A stretch of 64,000 nt of DNA from an uncultured Mediterraneibacter sp. GTDB taxonomy: Bacteria; Bacillota; Clostridia; Lachnospirales; Lachnospiraceae. The notes beneath the pieces were generated by a model. That model saw only the letters and a list, made by a program, of their open reading frames with translations, did not search any database and was not told where the DNA came from. Shown one piece after another: positions 1-9,216 of this stretch (its first letter is position 1; each line of letters begins with the position of its first letter). The stretch is taken from contig CAKRDD010000006.1 in assembly GCA_934309345.1 (NCBI GenBank), positions 1-64,000 on the forward strand, in the 5' to 3' direction. The position numbers and the translations under genes were made by a program.

Positions 1-136
1 TGGGGTATGGAGCACTTTGCCTGGAGAATAGTTTCCCAAAGTGAGAATGTTGTAGATATAAGGAAAACATGCTATGGCATATACAGTGTGTAAAGAGGAA
101 CAAAGAAAAAATAGAAAGCGTGGTCAAGCAGAAAAA

Positions 137-301
137 ATGAAGTACGAACATATCACAGAGGGGCGTTTCATAGACCGTCCCAATCGGTTTATTGCACATG
201 TGGAGATCAATGGGCAGGTGGAAACGGTTCATGTAAAGAATACAGGCAGGTGCAGGGAATTTTTGGTCCCGGGTACACTAAAGCTTGTTTTTACTAAATA
301 G
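137..301 (+). pseudogene. sfsA: Truncated sfsA (N-terminal fragment)
   Basis: Residues from the ATG at 137 read as the N-terminus of SfsA, the 'sugar fermentation stimulation' nucleic-acid-binding/nuclease-like family: a start like MKYEHITEGRF, then RPNRFIAHVE and VKNTGRCREFLVPG. Family members are about 230 residues. Here homology stops after about 47 codons, and a short non-homologous tail (TLKLVFTK) leads to a stop at 299-301. An in-frame ATG at 74 would add 21 residues that do not fit the family, so 137 is preferred. The rest of sfsA was not found anywhere in the window, so this is a broken backbone gene at the edge of the glycosidase island, probably marking an insertion or deletion boundary near position 280. 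Confidence 0.8.
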
Positions 302-391
302 TATTTTCTGTAATATAAAAAATATTGCAGAATATTTCTTATAAAAGTAAAATTCCGCATGGATTTGCTTTTCCACACAAAAAGTAAAATT

Positions 392-419
392 TTGACTTTT
401 ATAGATATTAATTTACAAT
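392..419 (+). promoter_or_regulatory. Likely sigma-A promoter of the first GH3 gene
   Basis: TTGACT at 392-397 and TACAAT at 414-419 are separated by 16 bases, about 90 bases upstream of the GH3 start at 508. The -10 lies in a TTTACAATT string that also occurs at the other two candidate control regions of this locus (near 4167 and 9148), so it could also be part of a regulator site. Confidence 0.5.
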
Positions 420-507
420 TCTATCCACTATTTTGAAAGATTCCCCAAAGCACTTTTGATAAAATATCTGCAGTAAATGAACTTTTGCAGAAAGGAGAGC
501 ATGCTTT

Positions 508-2934
508 ATGGAACTTCAGAAATACGAACAGGAGCATCTGGATATACTGCGGCCGCTTCTTCCTGAGTGTACAGTACTTCTCAAGAAGAACGGCGATTTC
601 CCCCTTGGCAAGCCGGGAAAGATTGCACTGTATGGTAACGGTGTGCGTAAGACGGTAAAAGGAGGAACCGGTTCCGGAGAGGTGAATTCCCGATTCTTTG
701 AGACAGTAGAGGATGGATTTCAGAAAGCTGGGTTTGAAATTGTTTCCAGAGACTGGCTTGATGCCTATGACGAAATATATGACAAAGCGCAGGCTGGTTT
801 TACAGAAGAAATCCGAAGAAGGGCGCAGGAGCATCATACACATCCCGTAATCGAAGGGATGGGAGCTGTCATGCCGGAGCCGGAATATGATCTGCCACTG
901 AATGTAAAAGGTGAGACAGCCATTTATGTCCTTGCAAGGATATCAGGAGAGGGAAATGACAGGGAAGCGAGGGAAGGCGATATTTTCCTGACAGAAAGCG
1001 AGAGACGGACAATCCTTGAGCTGAAACGGCAGTACAGAAGGTTTATGCTGGTTCTGAATGTAGGAGGTCCGGTAGATCTTTCACCTGTCATGGAAGTGGA
1101 GAATATCCTGATTCTGTCGCAGCTTGGAGTGCAGACAGGAAGCGCTCTTGCGGATCTTGTTCTTGGGAAAACATATCCCTCCGGCAAATTGACGACTACA
1201 TGGACAAAATGGAAGGATTATCCGGATTTTGCGTCATTTGGAGAACAGGATGATACCCGGTATCAGGAAGGAATTTATGTGGGATACCGATATTTTGACA
1301 GTGTGGATAAAGAGGTACTGTTTCCGTTTGGATACGGTGTCTCCTATACAAATTTTGAAGTCCGTTTTAAGGGTCTGAAACTGGATAAAATGACTGCCGA
1401 AATAGGTGCAGAAGTGGTGAATATAGGTGATTTCTGTGGAAAAGAGGTCGTACAGTTATACGTTTCTGTGCCGGAAGGAAAGCTGGATCAGCCTTATCAG
1501 ACTCTGGCTTCATGGAAAAAGACAGAAGAATTAAAACCGGGGGAGAAACAGACAGTTGAACTTTCATTCTTACTGACGGATCTGGCATCTTACGACGAAG
1601 AACAGGCGGCATGGATTCTGGAACAAGGGGAATATACCCTCCGAATGGGAAACAGCAGCAGAGATACGGAAGTCTGCGGTGTCATATCAGTACCGGAAAC
1701 TTTGGTTATAAAATCAGTAAAAAACTGTTTTGGAAAACCGGATTTCACAGACTGGAAGCCGGAAAGAAAGAGAAAGGACAGAGTAGGAAAAAAGATACAA
1801 TCTTTGGAAGCAGATATTTTCAGCGTGGATATAGTGAAAGTAGTCTATGAGCATAAAGATGAGCCAATGCCGGAGATGGAGGGATTTTCCGATGAAGAAC
1901 TGATTAGCCTGAATGTGGGTGCTTTCGTTGCAGGAGGCGGAGTGACAGGCATCATCGGTAATGCTTCTATGTCGGTTGCAGGCGCGGCAGGCGAGACGGC
2001 AAAAGTGGGAGAAATCCCCGTGATCGTTATGGCAGACGGACCGGCAGGACTGCGGCTTTCTCAAAAGTGCTTCCGGGATGAGAATGGAATACATAGTCTG
2101 GGGAGTACAATGCCGGAGACAATGCAGAATCTTCTGACCGAGGATGAGCGCGCATATATGAACAGCATGATTCCGCAGCCCGGAGAGGACAGTGAGATCT
2201 TTGAGCAGTATGCGACGGCAATTCCCATCGGCACCGCGATCGCCCAAAGCTGGAATCCATTGCTTGCAGAACGCTGCGGGGATATCGTAGGAAGCGAAAT
2301 GGAGCGGTTTGGCATTCATCTGTGGCTGGCTCCAGCTCTTAACATCCATCGGTCCATACGATGCGGTAGGAATTATGAATATTTTTCAGAAGACCCGCTG
2401 ATAAGCGGCGTATTCGCGGCAGCACTTACGAAAGGGGTGCAGAGCCATCCCGGATGTGGGGTTACCATCAAGCATTTTGCGGCGAATAATCAGGAGACAA
2501 ATCGGTATAACAATAACAGTATAGTCAGTGAACGTGCGCTGAGGGAAATCTATCTAAAAGGGTTTGAAATCTGTGTTCGTCTGGCACAGCCTAAAGCCCT
2601 GATGACATCTTATAATCTGTTAAACGGGAAGCATACCTCTGAGCATAGAGAACTTCTTGAGGATGTGCTCCGCTGTGAATTTGAATTTGACGGCATTGTA
2701 ATGACAGACTGGGTAACATCCTCTGATATATTAAGTGCTGATGCGAAATATCCTGCACCCGAGGCATACAAGGTGGCTCTCGCAGGAAATGATCTTTTTA
2801 TGCCGGGAAGCCAGCAGGAAATTGATAACCTTACGGCAGCTCTCAAGAACGGTCATATTACAAGAGAGGAATTGATAAAAAATGCCACCAGGATCTGCCG
2901 GATGGCTGTGGAACTCGCAGGCGCTTCAGTTTGA
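508..2934 (+). CDS. Glycoside hydrolase family 3, permuted domain order (beta-glucosidase-like)
   Basis: An 808-residue GH3 exo-glycosidase in which the usual C-terminal domains come first. The alpha/beta sandwich domain is at about residues 1-220. A fibronectin III-like domain covers about 270-400 and follows the FPFGYGVSYT motif that normally ends the sandwich. The catalytic (beta/alpha)8 barrel is at about 450-805. The barrel has the LNIHR, GRNYEYFSED and KHFAANNQE motifs and the nucleophile aspartate D734 in VMTDW. No signal peptide is seen, so the enzyme is probably cytoplasmic and acts on imported glycosides. AAAGGAGAG at 491-499 fixes the start. The gene converges on the AraC gene with a 9-base overlap at their 3' ends. 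Permuted GH3 enzymes are known from Butyrivibrio and Ruminococcus. Beta-glucosidase is the commonest activity in the group, but xylosidase or other specificities are possible. Confidence 0.88.
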   Translation: MELQKYEQEHLDILRPLLPECTVLLKKNGDFPLGKPGKIALYGNGVRKTVKGGTGSGEVNSRFFETVEDGFQKAGFEIVSRDWLDAYDEIYDKAQAGFTEEIRRRAQEHHTHPVIEGMGAVMPEPEYDLPLNVKGETAIYVLARISGEGNDREAREGDIFLTESERRTILELKRQYRRFMLVLNVGGPVDLSPVMEVENILILSQLGVQTGSALADLVLGKTYPSGKLTTTWTKWKDYPDFASFGEQDDTRYQEGIYVGYRYFDSVDKEVLFPFGYGVSYTNFEVRFKGLKLDKMTAEIGAEVVNIGDFCGKEVVQLYVSVPEGKLDQPYQTLASWKKTEELKPGEKQTVELSFLLTDLASYDEEQAAWILEQGEYTLRMGNSSRDTEVCGVISVPETLVIKSVKNCFGKPDFTDWKPERKRKDRVGKKIQSLEADIFSVDIVKVVYEHKDEPMPEMEGFSDEELISLNVGAFVAGGGVTGIIGNASMSVAGAAGETAKVGEIPVIVMADGPAGLRLSQKCFRDENGIHSLGSTMPETMQNLLTEDERAYMNSMIPQPGEDSEIFEQYATAIPIGTAIAQSWNPLLAERCGDIVGSEMERFGIHLWLAPALNIHRSIRCGRNYEYFSEDPLISGVFAAALTKGVQSHPGCGVTIKHFAANNQETNRYNNNSIVSERALREIYLKGFEICVRLAQPKALMTSYNLLNGKHTSEHRELLEDVLRCEFEFDGIVMTDWVTSSDILSADAKYPAPEAYKVALAGNDLFMPGSQQEIDNLTAALKNGHITREELIKNATRICRMAVELAGASV

Positions 2935-4128
2935 CCGGCCTTTTGTCTGTTTCCGGTATTGGAGCGGTGTGACACCGTATTGCTTTTTGAATACATTCTG
3001 AAAATAGGACTGGCTGGAAAAGCAGAGATAGCTGCTGATTTCAGCCAGACTTTTTTCACTGTAGGTCAGAAGACTTTTTGCTTCTTCCAGCTTGCAGCGC
3101 ATAATGTAAGCGCCCATCCGGATGCCGAGTTCACCTTTAAAGTGTTTCATCATATAAGAGGCACTGCGCCCTGTATGAGCGGCGGCAGCTTCTACAGAGA
3201 TAGGCTCATTTGTGTGGTTCCGGATATAGGTCATACATTGATAGACATCCGGGGAGATACCTTCCGGGATGCGTGTTTCTCCGGCACGCTGACAGAAATC
3301 CAGAAGCATGACATACTGGAGCTGATTGATTTTCTCAATTGTGCGCAGTTGTTCACACTCTTGAATGTAATAGTCTATGAGCTGGTATGTTTTTTCGATA
3401 TCCACACCGCCCGGGATTGCACCCATGATACCGGCTTTTACTACAGCGCTGATAAAGAGGTTTTTGGCATGCCGCAAGGGTGCGCCTGCCATCTTCCCTT
3501 CCTTGAGGGGAGCACGGGTGGCAGAGAGAAATTTCTTCAGGGCGTCTGTATTCCCATTCTTGATTATCTGATACAATTCCAGTTCAAAATAGTAGGTGTT
3601 ATGAACATTTCCTTCTTCCTTATCTTCTACCATTTGATCCGTCTGTTGGTTAAAGCGCTCCAGTGTGAGCTTGTCATTTTCCAGAAAGAGCCGTTCTGCG
3701 GAGACAGTCTTGTGGTTGAAGCACTGATGGAGAAATACCAGATAATTGGCAAACTGTGCCTGACCAAGCAGGGGGATTGCATAGAGCAATTCTGCGTACT
3801 GTTCCCTGTTTTCTAAAGAGACTCCACTCTCTCTGGAGGAATAGCGAATTAGTTCTTCGGTGACAGGAACGTTGAATACCGGGCCGAGAATCAGATTATA
3901 GTCGGTATTCTCGATTAAAAGGCGTCCGTAGCCGATATCCGGAGAATCACTGCAAAAGGTCGGATTATGATCGCTCATGGGAAAGAGATCCTCACGGTAG
4001 TATGCAGGAGATGTGCCGGTGATATCATTAAAAGAAGTATAGACTGCATATTTGCCTTTCAGTAATGTGACCGGGATTTTTGTCGCCGCATAAAAATTCT
4101 TACACATAGATAGATAATCTGTTTCCAT
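2926..4128 (-). CDS. AraC/XylS family transcriptional regulator
   Basis: A 400-residue regulator with a two-helix-turn-helix AraC DNA-binding domain at about residues 298-395. It has the helices around SVEAAAAHTGRSASYMMKHF and the family hallmark FSSQSYFQNVFKKQYGVTPLQYR near the end. The N-terminal 290 residues form a long domain without a recognised ligand fold and could be a sensor. AAGGAGAG sits just upstream of the start. The gene is divergent from the clan GH-A hydrolase at 4294, converges on the GH3 gene at 508, and is the only regulator in the 0-19 kb locus, so it is the best candidate for a local, substrate-responsive activator. The ligand is unknown. Confidence 0.88.
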   Translation of the reverse strand: METDYLSMCKNFYAATKIPVTLLKGKYAVYTSFNDITGTSPAYYREDLFPMSDHNPTFCSDSPDIGYGRLLIENTDYNLILGPVFNVPVTEELIRYSSRESGVSLENREQYAELLYAIPLLGQAQFANYLVFLHQCFNHKTVSAERLFLENDKLTLERFNQQTDQMVEDKEEGNVHNTYYFELELYQIIKNGNTDALKKFLSATRAPLKEGKMAGAPLRHAKNLFISAVVKAGIMGAIPGGVDIEKTYQLIDYYIQECEQLRTIEKINQLQYVMLLDFCQRAGETRIPEGISPDVYQCMTYIRNHTNEPISVEAAAAHTGRSASYMMKHFKGELGIRMGAYIMRCKLEEAKSLLTYSEKSLAEISSYLCFSSQSYFQNVFKKQYGVTPLQYRKQTKGRSN

Positions 4129-4164
4129 AGGCCATTCTCTCCTTAAACTAAAATTATATATTCT

Positions 4165-4193
4165 ATTTTACAATAATTAAATGAATATTACAA
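4165..4193 (-). promoter_or_regulatory. Candidate araC promoter and regulator site in the divergent gap
   Basis: Read on the minus strand, TTGTAA (4188-4193) and TAAAAT (4165-4170) are spaced by 17 bases and face the AraC gene. The same stretch carries TTTACAATAATTA at 4167-4179, which is repeated exactly at 9148-9160 before the symporter. The overlap of promoter and shared motif would suit autoregulation, but the region is very AT-rich and chance matches are easy. Confidence 0.35.
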
Positions 4194-4293
4194 TATTTAT
4201 AAATTGCCATGTGATAGTCTGACATCAGAAAGGTTGCTGTGCAAGAAAAATGATAAGGTAGCAGGAGCCGGAAGAGATAGGAGGAAGATCAGA

Positions 4294-6726
4294 ATGAAAC
4301 AACGAATCAGGATACACAAGGCAGAACCGAATACGGGAGTCCTCAATTACTCTCATCTGCTGGATGCGCCTGCGGGAAAACATGGGTTTGTCGAAGCGAA
4401 AAAGGGGCATCTTTATTTTGAAGATGGTACGAGAGCGCGGTTTTTAGGATTCAATGTGGCGGCGCGTTCCAATACGCCGGATCATGAGACGGCGGACAGA
4501 ATGGCAGAACGGTTCGCCAGCATGGGAGTAAACATCATCCGTCTCCATGCGGCGGACGCCCCAGTGGGAGAGAAGCCGGGAAGCTGGAGCAGCTGCAGGG
4601 AAGCGCCTCTTCTGGACTATGCATCCGGTACCAGCAGGAAATTCAACCCGGATGGGTTGGAACGGTTCGATTACTTTGCGGCGAAACTGAAAGAGAAGGG
4701 CATCTATCTCCATATAGACCTGATTGTAGCGAGAAAGTTTGAAGAGGGAGACGGCATGGAGTATCCGGGCGGCGCACCCTCCTGTATCAAACGGTACTGT
4801 CTGTACAACCAGCGGATGATTGAACTCCAGAAAGAGTATGCAAAGGAGCTGCTCTGCCATGTGAATCCCTATACGGGACTGGCGCTTATCGATGATCCGG
4901 CGGTAGTGACAATCCAAATCAACAACGAGGACACTGCTATCAAGGGGAATATGGGTGGCGATGCAGGGGAAGAGATGAAACCCTACCGGGCAGAAGTACA
5001 GGAGCGCTTTAACGACTTCCTGCTGATGAAGTACCACACACGGGAGCATCTGAAAGAAGCGTGGACAAAGGACGGTTGCTGCGCGCTGGGGGAGGAAGAA
5101 GATCCGGCCCGGGGAACCGTCTGGGGGATTGAAGGCAGTTTCTATCAGCCGGTCAGCGACCCAGAAGGAGAGTGGGATGCACCGGAAGGACCGGCAAGAT
5201 ATGCCGACTTTATGGAGTTCGGCATCTATATGAACCGGAAGTTCTATCAGGATATGAAAGACTATATCCATTTCCTCGGGGCAAAAGTTCCTGTCGTTAC
5301 CAGCAATTTAATTGCCGGGGCAGCGGATGTGTATGGGCATACAGACGGCGACTTGATGGAGAATAACAGCTATTTTAATCATCCTCTCCTTCCAGTAGAG
5401 AATAATACATACCTGGTGGCCGGCCCCATGGAATATGTCTCTACGAATCCTCTGACTATGCAGACCGGCGTGGGATCGGCGGCAACGACCCTTTTAAGTC
5501 TGGGATCACTGGCGATTGTGAAAGGAAAACCTTTTATGCTCAGCGAGTGGAACGAGTATGGTGAGCATCCTTTCCATTCCACGGCGTTTGTGCAGATGGC
5601 AGCATATGCCTGCTTAAACGACTGGGACGGACTGATTCTTTATAATCACCATACCTCCGAGAACTGGGATGACCAGCCGGCAGATGAGATATTGAATGTA
5701 TTCGATGTATATAACGATCCGGCGGTAATCTGCCAGTGGGGATTCATGGCGTCTGTCTTTTTGAAAGGGCTTGTCTCCGTAGCAAAACACTGCGTAGATG
5801 TTATATACACACAGAATGACCTGAAAACACTGCCCCTTTTCCATGCAATGCCGACCACCTTTTTCCCATATATTACGTCTATGCGCAATGTATTTCTGGA
5901 TGGAGGAGACAGTTATCAGGGTAATGCGGACATAGCGGTAAATGCCGGATTTTTAAACGGCGCTGATCTCTCAGATGCGGAACATGGCGTGTACTATGCA
6001 TGGTCTGAATACAGGGATGCGTTCCGGCGTTATAAAGAGGAAAACCGCCTGGCAAATGCTGCGAAAGACACGAAAGAAATTCAACCGGGAGTGCATCTTG
6101 GAGAAAAAGCACTTGTGTTCGACCGGATCAGAGAGACATCGGGCAACGGAGATTACCGGACGTTTGCCGAAATCATGGACAGTGCGATGAAAGAGTGGGG
6201 TATTCTGCCGGAAGATACCGGCTATGTGGAAGGAAGGCTGATTTCAGACACAAAAGAAATCGTTTTTGACCCAGATCACGCACGCTTCTCTATCCACACA
6301 CCTTACTGCGGCTATTTCAGCGGCGCGCCGGAAGAAGAGATTTCCCTTTCTGACAAGATCTGTGTGGAGGTGGAAAACGAAAGGATTACACTGGCTCTGA
6401 TCGCAAAAGATGAAATTAAGATGGATGGCGCGTCAGAATATATTTTGACGGCAATGGGGACAACCGGTATGGACGAGACAACATTTGGCAAAGGACCGGA
6501 GCTGATGGGGATTCCGTTTGCCGCTGTGGAGTTCAAAGGCAAACTGTACGCAGAGACACTGGAAGGCTGCATCCGTGTGAAAGCGGAGAATGCGAAACTG
6601 GAGGTGTTAAATCCGATCGGGGAAGTAATTGCCGAAATGAATGGAGAAAAAACAGGAGATGAAATACGGTTTGCAATGGACGGTTCTGTTCCGGGCATCC
6701 AGTACAGACTTGTGGTCGGTGAATAA
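4294..6726 (+). CDS. Clan GH-A (TIM-barrel) glycoside hydrolase, family uncertain
   Basis: An 810-residue protein. The N-terminal half has the look of a retaining clan GH-A barrel: FLGFNVAARSNTP near the first strand, MGVNIIRLHAAD after it, a candidate acid/base E212 in IQINNED, and a candidate nucleophile E418 in MLSEWNEYG. The C-terminal about 250 residues look beta-rich and probably form accessory domains. No signal peptide is present. AGGAGG at 4279-4284 selects the ATG at 4294; an upstream ATG at 4204 would add 30 residues without homology character. The gene is followed 62 bases later by the GH94 phosphorylase, probably co-transcribed. It could be a GH5-, GH2- or GH42-type enzyme; substrate is not predictable from what I can see. 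Confidence 0.72.
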   Translation: MKQRIRIHKAEPNTGVLNYSHLLDAPAGKHGFVEAKKGHLYFEDGTRARFLGFNVAARSNTPDHETADRMAERFASMGVNIIRLHAADAPVGEKPGSWSSCREAPLLDYASGTSRKFNPDGLERFDYFAAKLKEKGIYLHIDLIVARKFEEGDGMEYPGGAPSCIKRYCLYNQRMIELQKEYAKELLCHVNPYTGLALIDDPAVVTIQINNEDTAIKGNMGGDAGEEMKPYRAEVQERFNDFLLMKYHTREHLKEAWTKDGCCALGEEEDPARGTVWGIEGSFYQPVSDPEGEWDAPEGPARYADFMEFGIYMNRKFYQDMKDYIHFLGAKVPVVTSNLIAGAADVYGHTDGDLMENNSYFNHPLLPVENNTYLVAGPMEYVSTNPLTMQTGVGSAATTLLSLGSLAIVKGKPFMLSEWNEYGEHPFHSTAFVQMAAYACLNDWDGLILYNHHTSENWDDQPADEILNVFDVYNDPAVICQWGFMASVFLKGLVSVAKHCVDVIYTQNDLKTLPLFHAMPTTFFPYITSMRNVFLDGGDSYQGNADIAVNAGFLNGADLSDAEHGVYYAWSEYRDAFRRYKEENRLANAAKDTKEIQPGVHLGEKALVFDRIRETSGNGDYRTFAEIMDSAMKEWGILPEDTGYVEGRLISDTKEIVFDPDHARFSIHTPYCGYFSGAPEEEISLSDKICVEVENERITLALIAKDEIKMDGASEYILTAMGTTGMDETTFGKGPELMGIPFAAVEFKGKLYAETLEGCIRVKAENAKLEVLNPIGEVIAEMNGEKTGDEIRFAMDGSVPGIQYRLVVGE

Positions 6727-6788
6727 GCATAGTTCCCAAGGGAGTACTTTGAGATTACAAAATAAGAAAACAGGAGATTGAAAGAAAG

Positions 6789-9125
6789 ATGAATTATGAG
6801 TCAAAGAAAAGTGCAGAAAATGGTCTGTATGAGTTTACGCCGGACGGGAACGGCTGCCAGATCTATCATGCGGAAACACCGCGTTATTGGTATAATTACC
6901 TGTGGAATGAAGAACGCTACTGCGCTCAGATATCGCAGGTAGGACACGGGCGCAGTTATTATCTGAGCGAAAAAGCAGATATGTGTATGATCAACCGGGA
7001 TGATGCCAGATATGTATATTTAAGAGATGATGCAGACGGAACATGCTGGAATATCGGGAAGGGGCCGCTTAACACAGAGGTGGAAGACTACTGCTGTACA
7101 CATAGTATCGGGCACACGCAGATTTGTTCAAAGAAAAATGGAATTGAGGGATCCTGGAGGATTTTCGTGCCGAAGAAAGGGTTTCATGAGGTATGGACAC
7201 TGAAACTTCGCAATACAGCAGAGCAGGAGAAAAGGTTAAGCATGTTCTCTGCGGTCAGTTTTTATCTGGAAGGCTTCTCTTATCCCAGATACTACGAAAT
7301 GTACCGATGCATGAAGACAGAATTCAAACGGGAACTGAACGGAATCTACTGTGATTCCGCCCATCCCTTCGCGCCCCATGAACTGTATCATGGGTTTCTG
7401 GCCTCATCCGAGCCGGTTTATGCATGGGACGGTGACCTGACAAAGTTCTGCGGGTCTACAAGCACGCTGACATTACCGGATGCTTCCGCCTGCGCCCTGT
7501 TCCAAAGACCGGATATTGTCGTGCAGGGAAAAGACTGTACAAATTCGGAAGCCTCGCTGTTCATTCTTGGCGGGGTGTTGCAGCATAAGATCACGCTGAT
7601 GCCGGGAGAGGAGAAAGAGATTCAGGTGGTATTCGGGATCAGCTCTTCCTGTGAAGAGGCATGCAGTGCAGTAAAGCGGTATGCAGATGCAGAATCCACA
7701 GAACGGGAGTTCGCAGAGGCGGAGGCGTATAACTATGAGAAGATTAGCTCTTTGTCTGTGAAAACACCAGACCAGAAGATTAATCATATGATGAACAACT
7801 GGGTAAAAAAGCAGGCAGATTTCTGTATCGTAGGAAAGAAAGGTGTCCGTGACAACCTGCAGATTTCTGTAGCGCTGTTGAATTACCGTCAGGAGAAAGC
7901 AAAAGAAGAAATCCTGGAATGTCTGCGCCATCAGTTTCAGGACGGGCACGGAGTGCTTACATGGTATCCTTATGATGACACACGCTACTCAGACCAGCCA
8001 TTCTGGATCATCTGGGCGGTATGCGAGCTGATTAAGGAGACGGGGGATCTGTCAATTCTTGATACGGAGATTGAATGGCAGGACGGCGGAAAAGCATCCG
8101 TTCTGGAACATGTAAAGGCTGCGGTTAATCGCTTAATTCTTGATAAAGGGGAGCATGGTTTGGTGAAGATTTATTTCGCCGACTGGAATGACGCCTTAAA
8201 TATCACGGATGATCAGGAGGCGGAGTCTGTGATGCTGTCCCACCAGTTCTGTCTGGCTCTGAGAGAATTAAAGAGAATGATGGAGTATGCGGGCGATACA
8301 GCGTATGCCGGATTTATCGAGAAGGAATATGAACAGCTTAAGGAAGATATCAACCGCTATGCATGGGATGGGAAATGGTATGCGAGAGCCTTAAGCAGCA
8401 AGGGAAACGTAGGAACGCAGGACAGCGCCGGAAGCAAAATCTATTTGAACGCACAAACATGGGCTGTGCTGGCAGGAGTCGCGGATGGAGACAGGCTTTC
8501 TCAGGTGCTGGAGGCTGTTGATAGTATGGAGCAGGATTTCGGCTTTCCATTAAATCTGCCGCCGTACCCGGAGTATGATGCCCATGTGGGAAGGATGTCC
8601 GGTATGCTGCCGGGACTTTTTGAGAACGGTGGAGTGTACTGTCATGCTACCGGCTTTAAGATCCTCATGGACTGCTGTACGGGCAGGGGAGAAAAGGCAC
8701 TGAAAACGCTGAAAAAGATTATGCCTGACAGCGAAGAGAACCCGTCGGCGAAGTCCGGGGCAGAACCTTATGTATTTACCAACTGCTATTCCACGAACCC
8801 GGGATATTACGGAAAATCCTATCAGTCATGGACAACAGGAACTTCCGCATGGTGCATGATGGGGCTGTATGAAGGTATTCTGGGTGTAAAACGGGATTAT
8901 GAAGGGCTTAGGATCAGTCCCTGCTTTCCGGAAGAATGGGAAGAGGCAGAAGTGACGAGATACTTCAGAGGTGCGGATTATCATATTATCATCCGCAATC
9001 CCGAACATATTAAGAATGGAAAAGCCGAGGTTTATGCTGACGGTTCAATCTGCGATTCCGGGCTGATACCAGACTATCAGGATGCTAAGCAGCATAGGAT
9101 AGACGTTTTAATAAAACGAGGATGA
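6789..9125 (+). CDS. GH94-type disaccharide phosphorylase
   Basis: A 778-residue protein resembling GH94 (formerly GT36) inverting phosphorylases, which cleave beta-glucosidic disaccharides with phosphate to give a sugar 1-phosphate. Visible marks are the N-terminal beta-sandwich with GHGRSYYLSEKAD, a helical (alpha/alpha)6 barrel, and the DWND motif (first Asp D465) that holds the general acid in this family. GGVYCHATGF and the C-terminal YQSWTTGTSAWC segment are also typical. It lacks a signal peptide, so it should act in the cytoplasm and conserve ATP during sugar breakdown. It lies downstream of the clan GH-A gene, and the symporter follows after a short regulatory gap. Cellobiose, laminaribiose or another beta-linked disaccharide could be the substrate. 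Confidence 0.82.
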   Translation: MNYESKKSAENGLYEFTPDGNGCQIYHAETPRYWYNYLWNEERYCAQISQVGHGRSYYLSEKADMCMINRDDARYVYLRDDADGTCWNIGKGPLNTEVEDYCCTHSIGHTQICSKKNGIEGSWRIFVPKKGFHEVWTLKLRNTAEQEKRLSMFSAVSFYLEGFSYPRYYEMYRCMKTEFKRELNGIYCDSAHPFAPHELYHGFLASSEPVYAWDGDLTKFCGSTSTLTLPDASACALFQRPDIVVQGKDCTNSEASLFILGGVLQHKITLMPGEEKEIQVVFGISSSCEEACSAVKRYADAESTEREFAEAEAYNYEKISSLSVKTPDQKINHMMNNWVKKQADFCIVGKKGVRDNLQISVALLNYRQEKAKEEILECLRHQFQDGHGVLTWYPYDDTRYSDQPFWIIWAVCELIKETGDLSILDTEIEWQDGGKASVLEHVKAAVNRLILDKGEHGLVKIYFADWNDALNITDDQEAESVMLSHQFCLALRELKRMMEYAGDTAYAGFIEKEYEQLKEDINRYAWDGKWYARALSSKGNVGTQDSAGSKIYLNAQTWAVLAGVADGDRLSQVLEAVDSMEQDFGFPLNLPPYPEYDAHVGRMSGMLPGLFENGGVYCHATGFKILMDCCTGRGEKALKTLKKIMPDSEENPSAKSGAEPYVFTNCYSTNPGYYGKSYQSWTTGTSAWCMMGLYEGILGVKRDYEGLRISPCFPEEWEEAEVTRYFRGADYHIIIRNPEHIKNGKAEVYADGSICDSGLIPDYQDAKQHRIDVLIKRG

Positions 9126-9181
9126 AATTTACAATTTTGTAAATTAATTTACAATAATTATCTATAGAAAAACAGTATAGT
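9126..9181 (+). promoter_or_regulatory. Palindromic operator candidate and promoter before the symporter
   Basis: A perfect 20-base palindrome (AATTTACAA-TT-TTGTAAATT) occupies 9126-9145, starting directly after the GH94 stop. A second TTTACAATAATTA follows at 9148-9160, identical to 4167-4179. A TATAGT hexamer at 9176-9181 could be the -10, with no good -35. A palindrome in the -35/-50 region without a -35 box fits an activator-dependent promoter. Confidence 0.45.
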
Positions 9182-9216
9182 AAACCTATCATCAATGATA
9201 CAGGAGGAGAGGAAAG

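Noticed and set aside
2959..3816. 285-codon frame on the plus strand opposite the AraC gene
   Set aside because: It is antisense to a convincing AraC coding sequence, has no ribosome binding site and its translation looks like a shadow.
4204..4293. Upstream start for the clan GH-A gene
   Set aside because: The 30 extra residues look non-coding and AGGAGG is positioned for the ATG at 4294.
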